The notes below the pieces were generated by a model. The model did no database searches. It was not told the origin of the DNA and saw nothing but the letters and a program-made list of their open reading frames with translations. This document shows positions 5,407 through 6,407 of a DNA stretch of 6,407 nucleotides, in pieces. Source of the stretch: JAVBQF01 sp031549195. GTDB taxonomy: Bacteria > Bacillota_I > Bacilli_A > RF39 > UBA660. The translations under genes were made by a program, and so were the position numbers. Each line of letters opens with the position of its first letter. Position 1 is the first letter of the stretch. The stretch is from the NCBI GenBank assembly GCA_031549195.1, contig JAVBQF010000035.1, positions 1 through 6,407 on the forward strand, in the 5' to 3' direction.

Positions 5407-6183
5407 ATGAATATTAAAAAGGGAAAGATAATAACGGTTACATCTCAAAAAGGTGGAGTTGGAAAGACTACCACTTCCTTAGGAATGGCTTCTATATATT
5501 CTAATTTAAAAAAGAAAGTACTTATAATTGACTTGGACTTATTTACAGGTTCTATTGCTTTTGCACTTAATTTAGAATATTCTAAATCTATTTATAATTT
5601 ATGTGATGACCTATTTAATAATAGAATTGAAGATATGAGCAAATATGTTACTAATTATAGTGAGTTTGTTGATGTTTTAGCAGCACCTAAAGATCCGAGA
5701 CAATCAGTTAAAATTGATAAAAAATATATAGAGAGAATACTTAATAATTTTGTCTATTTATATGATGTAATTGTAATAGATTCATCACACTATTTAACGC
5801 CTTCCAATATTATTTCATTTTCACTATCAGATAAAATAATAAATATTGTTACTAATGATGCTTATGATTTGAAAAATACAAAAAACTTTGTTTCTTTATG
5901 TAAGAATATGGAAGTAGAAAATCTTGTTTTAGTGCTCAACGAATCGGTAAAAAAAGAAAATTACTTTTCTATGTTTGACATTAAAAATATTGTTAAAAAA
6001 AATATATCATATGTAATACCTTCCTCATTTTATATTAAAAATTATGATATGTATATTATGGAAGGTAAGTTAATGGAGTATTTTTCTAAACTTAAGAAGA
6101 ATAAAGATAAAACTTATTTGGTATTTGAAAAGAATCTTTTAAAGTTACTAGGAAGTGAGGATGATGCTCATGAAAAAAAATAG
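5407..6183 (+). CDS. tadZ: TadZ/CpaE-type MinD/ParA-like ATPase
   Basis: This is a 258-residue P-loop ATPase of the MinD/ParA superfamily. The deviant Walker A is SQKGGVGKTTT (13-23, signature Lys15 and Lys20). Switch I region IIDLDLFTGSIAFALNL is at 40-56, with D42 and D44 as in CpaE/TadZ proteins, and Walker B YDVIVIDSS is at 119-127 with Asp125. In Tad systems TadZ/CpaE localises the pilus machinery at the inner face of the membrane. The usual N-terminal receiver-like domain of CpaE/TadZ is absent; the protein begins directly at the ATPase domain, so it is a short form. ATG at 5407 follows AGGGGA with 6-base spacing and gives the normal ParA N-terminus (KGKIITVTSQKGG). It is 10 bases downstream of the TadG-like gene and overlaps the next gene. 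Motifs alone would also fit a chromosome-partition or MinD protein; the neighbours favour TadZ. Confidence 0.8.
   Translation: MNIKKGKIITVTSQKGGVGKTTTSLGMASIYSNLKKKVLIIDLDLFTGSIAFALNLEYSKSIYNLCDDLFNNRIEDMSKYVTNYSEFVDVLAAPKDPRQSVKIDKKYIERILNNFVYLYDVIVIDSSHYLTPSNIISFSLSDKIINIVTNDAYDLKNTKNFVSLCKNMEVENLVLVLNESVKKENYFSMFDIKNIVKKNISYVIPSSFYIKNYDMYIMEGKLMEYFSKLKKNKDKTYLVFEKNLLKLLGSEDDAHEKK
6150..6158 (+). promoter_or_regulatory. Ribosome binding site AGGAAGTGA for the last gene
   Basis: AGGAAGTGA matches the ideal AGGAGGTGA at 8 of 9 positions and lies inside the tadZ-like gene. Three in-frame ATGs follow, at 6161, 6164 and 6170. Spacing from GGAAG favours 6164 (8 bases), with 6161 (5 bases) possible and 6170 (14 bases) less likely. 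Confidence 0.5.
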
Positions 6184-6407
6184 TTGGTTAGAAGAATTTA
6201 ATGTAGATTATAATGAACAAACTCAAATCTCTACAAAGATATTAACGGACTATGAAGTTTTCTCTGATAAAGTGTTGCTTGATAAGTTTAGAAACCAAAT
6301 AATAGAAGAATTAATTGATAGTAAGGCAAGGGTAGATGATAACTTAGCTGAATATATCAATGAACAGATAGATAGGGTAACAGAAGGATATGATTTATCC
6401 AACATTG
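6164..6407 (+). CDS. Probable TadA/CpaF-type pilus ATPase, N-terminal fragment (3' end outside window)
   Basis: An open frame runs from the overlap with the tadZ-like gene to the right edge. It encodes about 81 residues: MLMKKNSWLEEFNVDYNEQT and onward, ending GYDLSNI. The visible part is charged and helical, with no membrane segment, as in the N-terminal helical region that precedes the catalytic core of CpaF/TadA ATPases. In those proteins a 'DLSxxER' turn leads into the 'GlGPLe.LL' block, which here would lie beyond the edge; the visible 'YDLSNI' would fit that turn. The diagnostic Walker motifs are not in the window, so the call rests mainly on position directly after tadZ, where TadA usually sits. 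It overlaps tadZ by 20 bases if the middle of three in-frame ATGs (6161, 6164, 6170) is used. The gene is certainly real coding sequence; function is inferred. Confidence 0.6.
   Translation, partial: MLMKKNSWLEEFNVDYNEQTQISTKILTDYEVFSDKVLLDKFRNQIIEELIDSKARVDDNLAEYINEQIDRVTEGYDLSNI

Overview
The window is AT-rich DNA with strong AGGAGG-type ribosome binding sites, sigma-A-like TATAAT boxes and intrinsic terminators. Every supported gene is on the + strand. TGG encodes Trp and no in-frame TGA is read through, so the standard code applies. This fits a low-GC Bacillota, plausibly an uncultured gut-type Bacilli lineage. That placement is inferred from composition and gene content, not from a phylogenetic marker.

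Layout. (1) 3-1139 is the C-terminal end of a large secreted or surface protein: Ig-like beta-sandwich repeats followed by a terminal glycine-rich domain of the ALK/LTK-like Gly_rich type. A terminator closes it at 1177-1204. (2) 1307-3479 is a two-gene ABC transporter operon, with a MacB/FtsX-type permease followed by its ATPase, ended by a strong hairpin at 3486-3524. (3) 3569-4618 is a single gene with its own promoter and terminator. It encodes a full-length homologue of TAM41 (Mmp37), the mitochondrial-type phosphatidate cytidylyltransferase that makes CDP-diacylglycerol. This is the most unusual gene here, because bacteria generally use the unrelated membrane enzyme CdsA. (4) From 4715 to the window end is the start of a Tad/Flp-type pilus operon: TadE-like pseudopilin, a very small TadG-like protein, a TadZ/CpaE-type MinD-like ATPase, and the N-terminus of what is probably the TadA/CpaF motor ATPase. 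These genes overlap or abut, which indicates translational coupling.

Functionally the window is mostly cell envelope: a secreted glycine-rich protein, an ABC efflux or lipid/peptide-type exporter, a phospholipid precursor enzyme and a pilus assembly machine. Each unit has its own transcription signals, so I do not claim that they act as one pathway. Intergenic spaces are short (the longest, 1140-1306, is 167 bases). I saw no RNA genes, CRISPR array, insertion sequence or phage genes.
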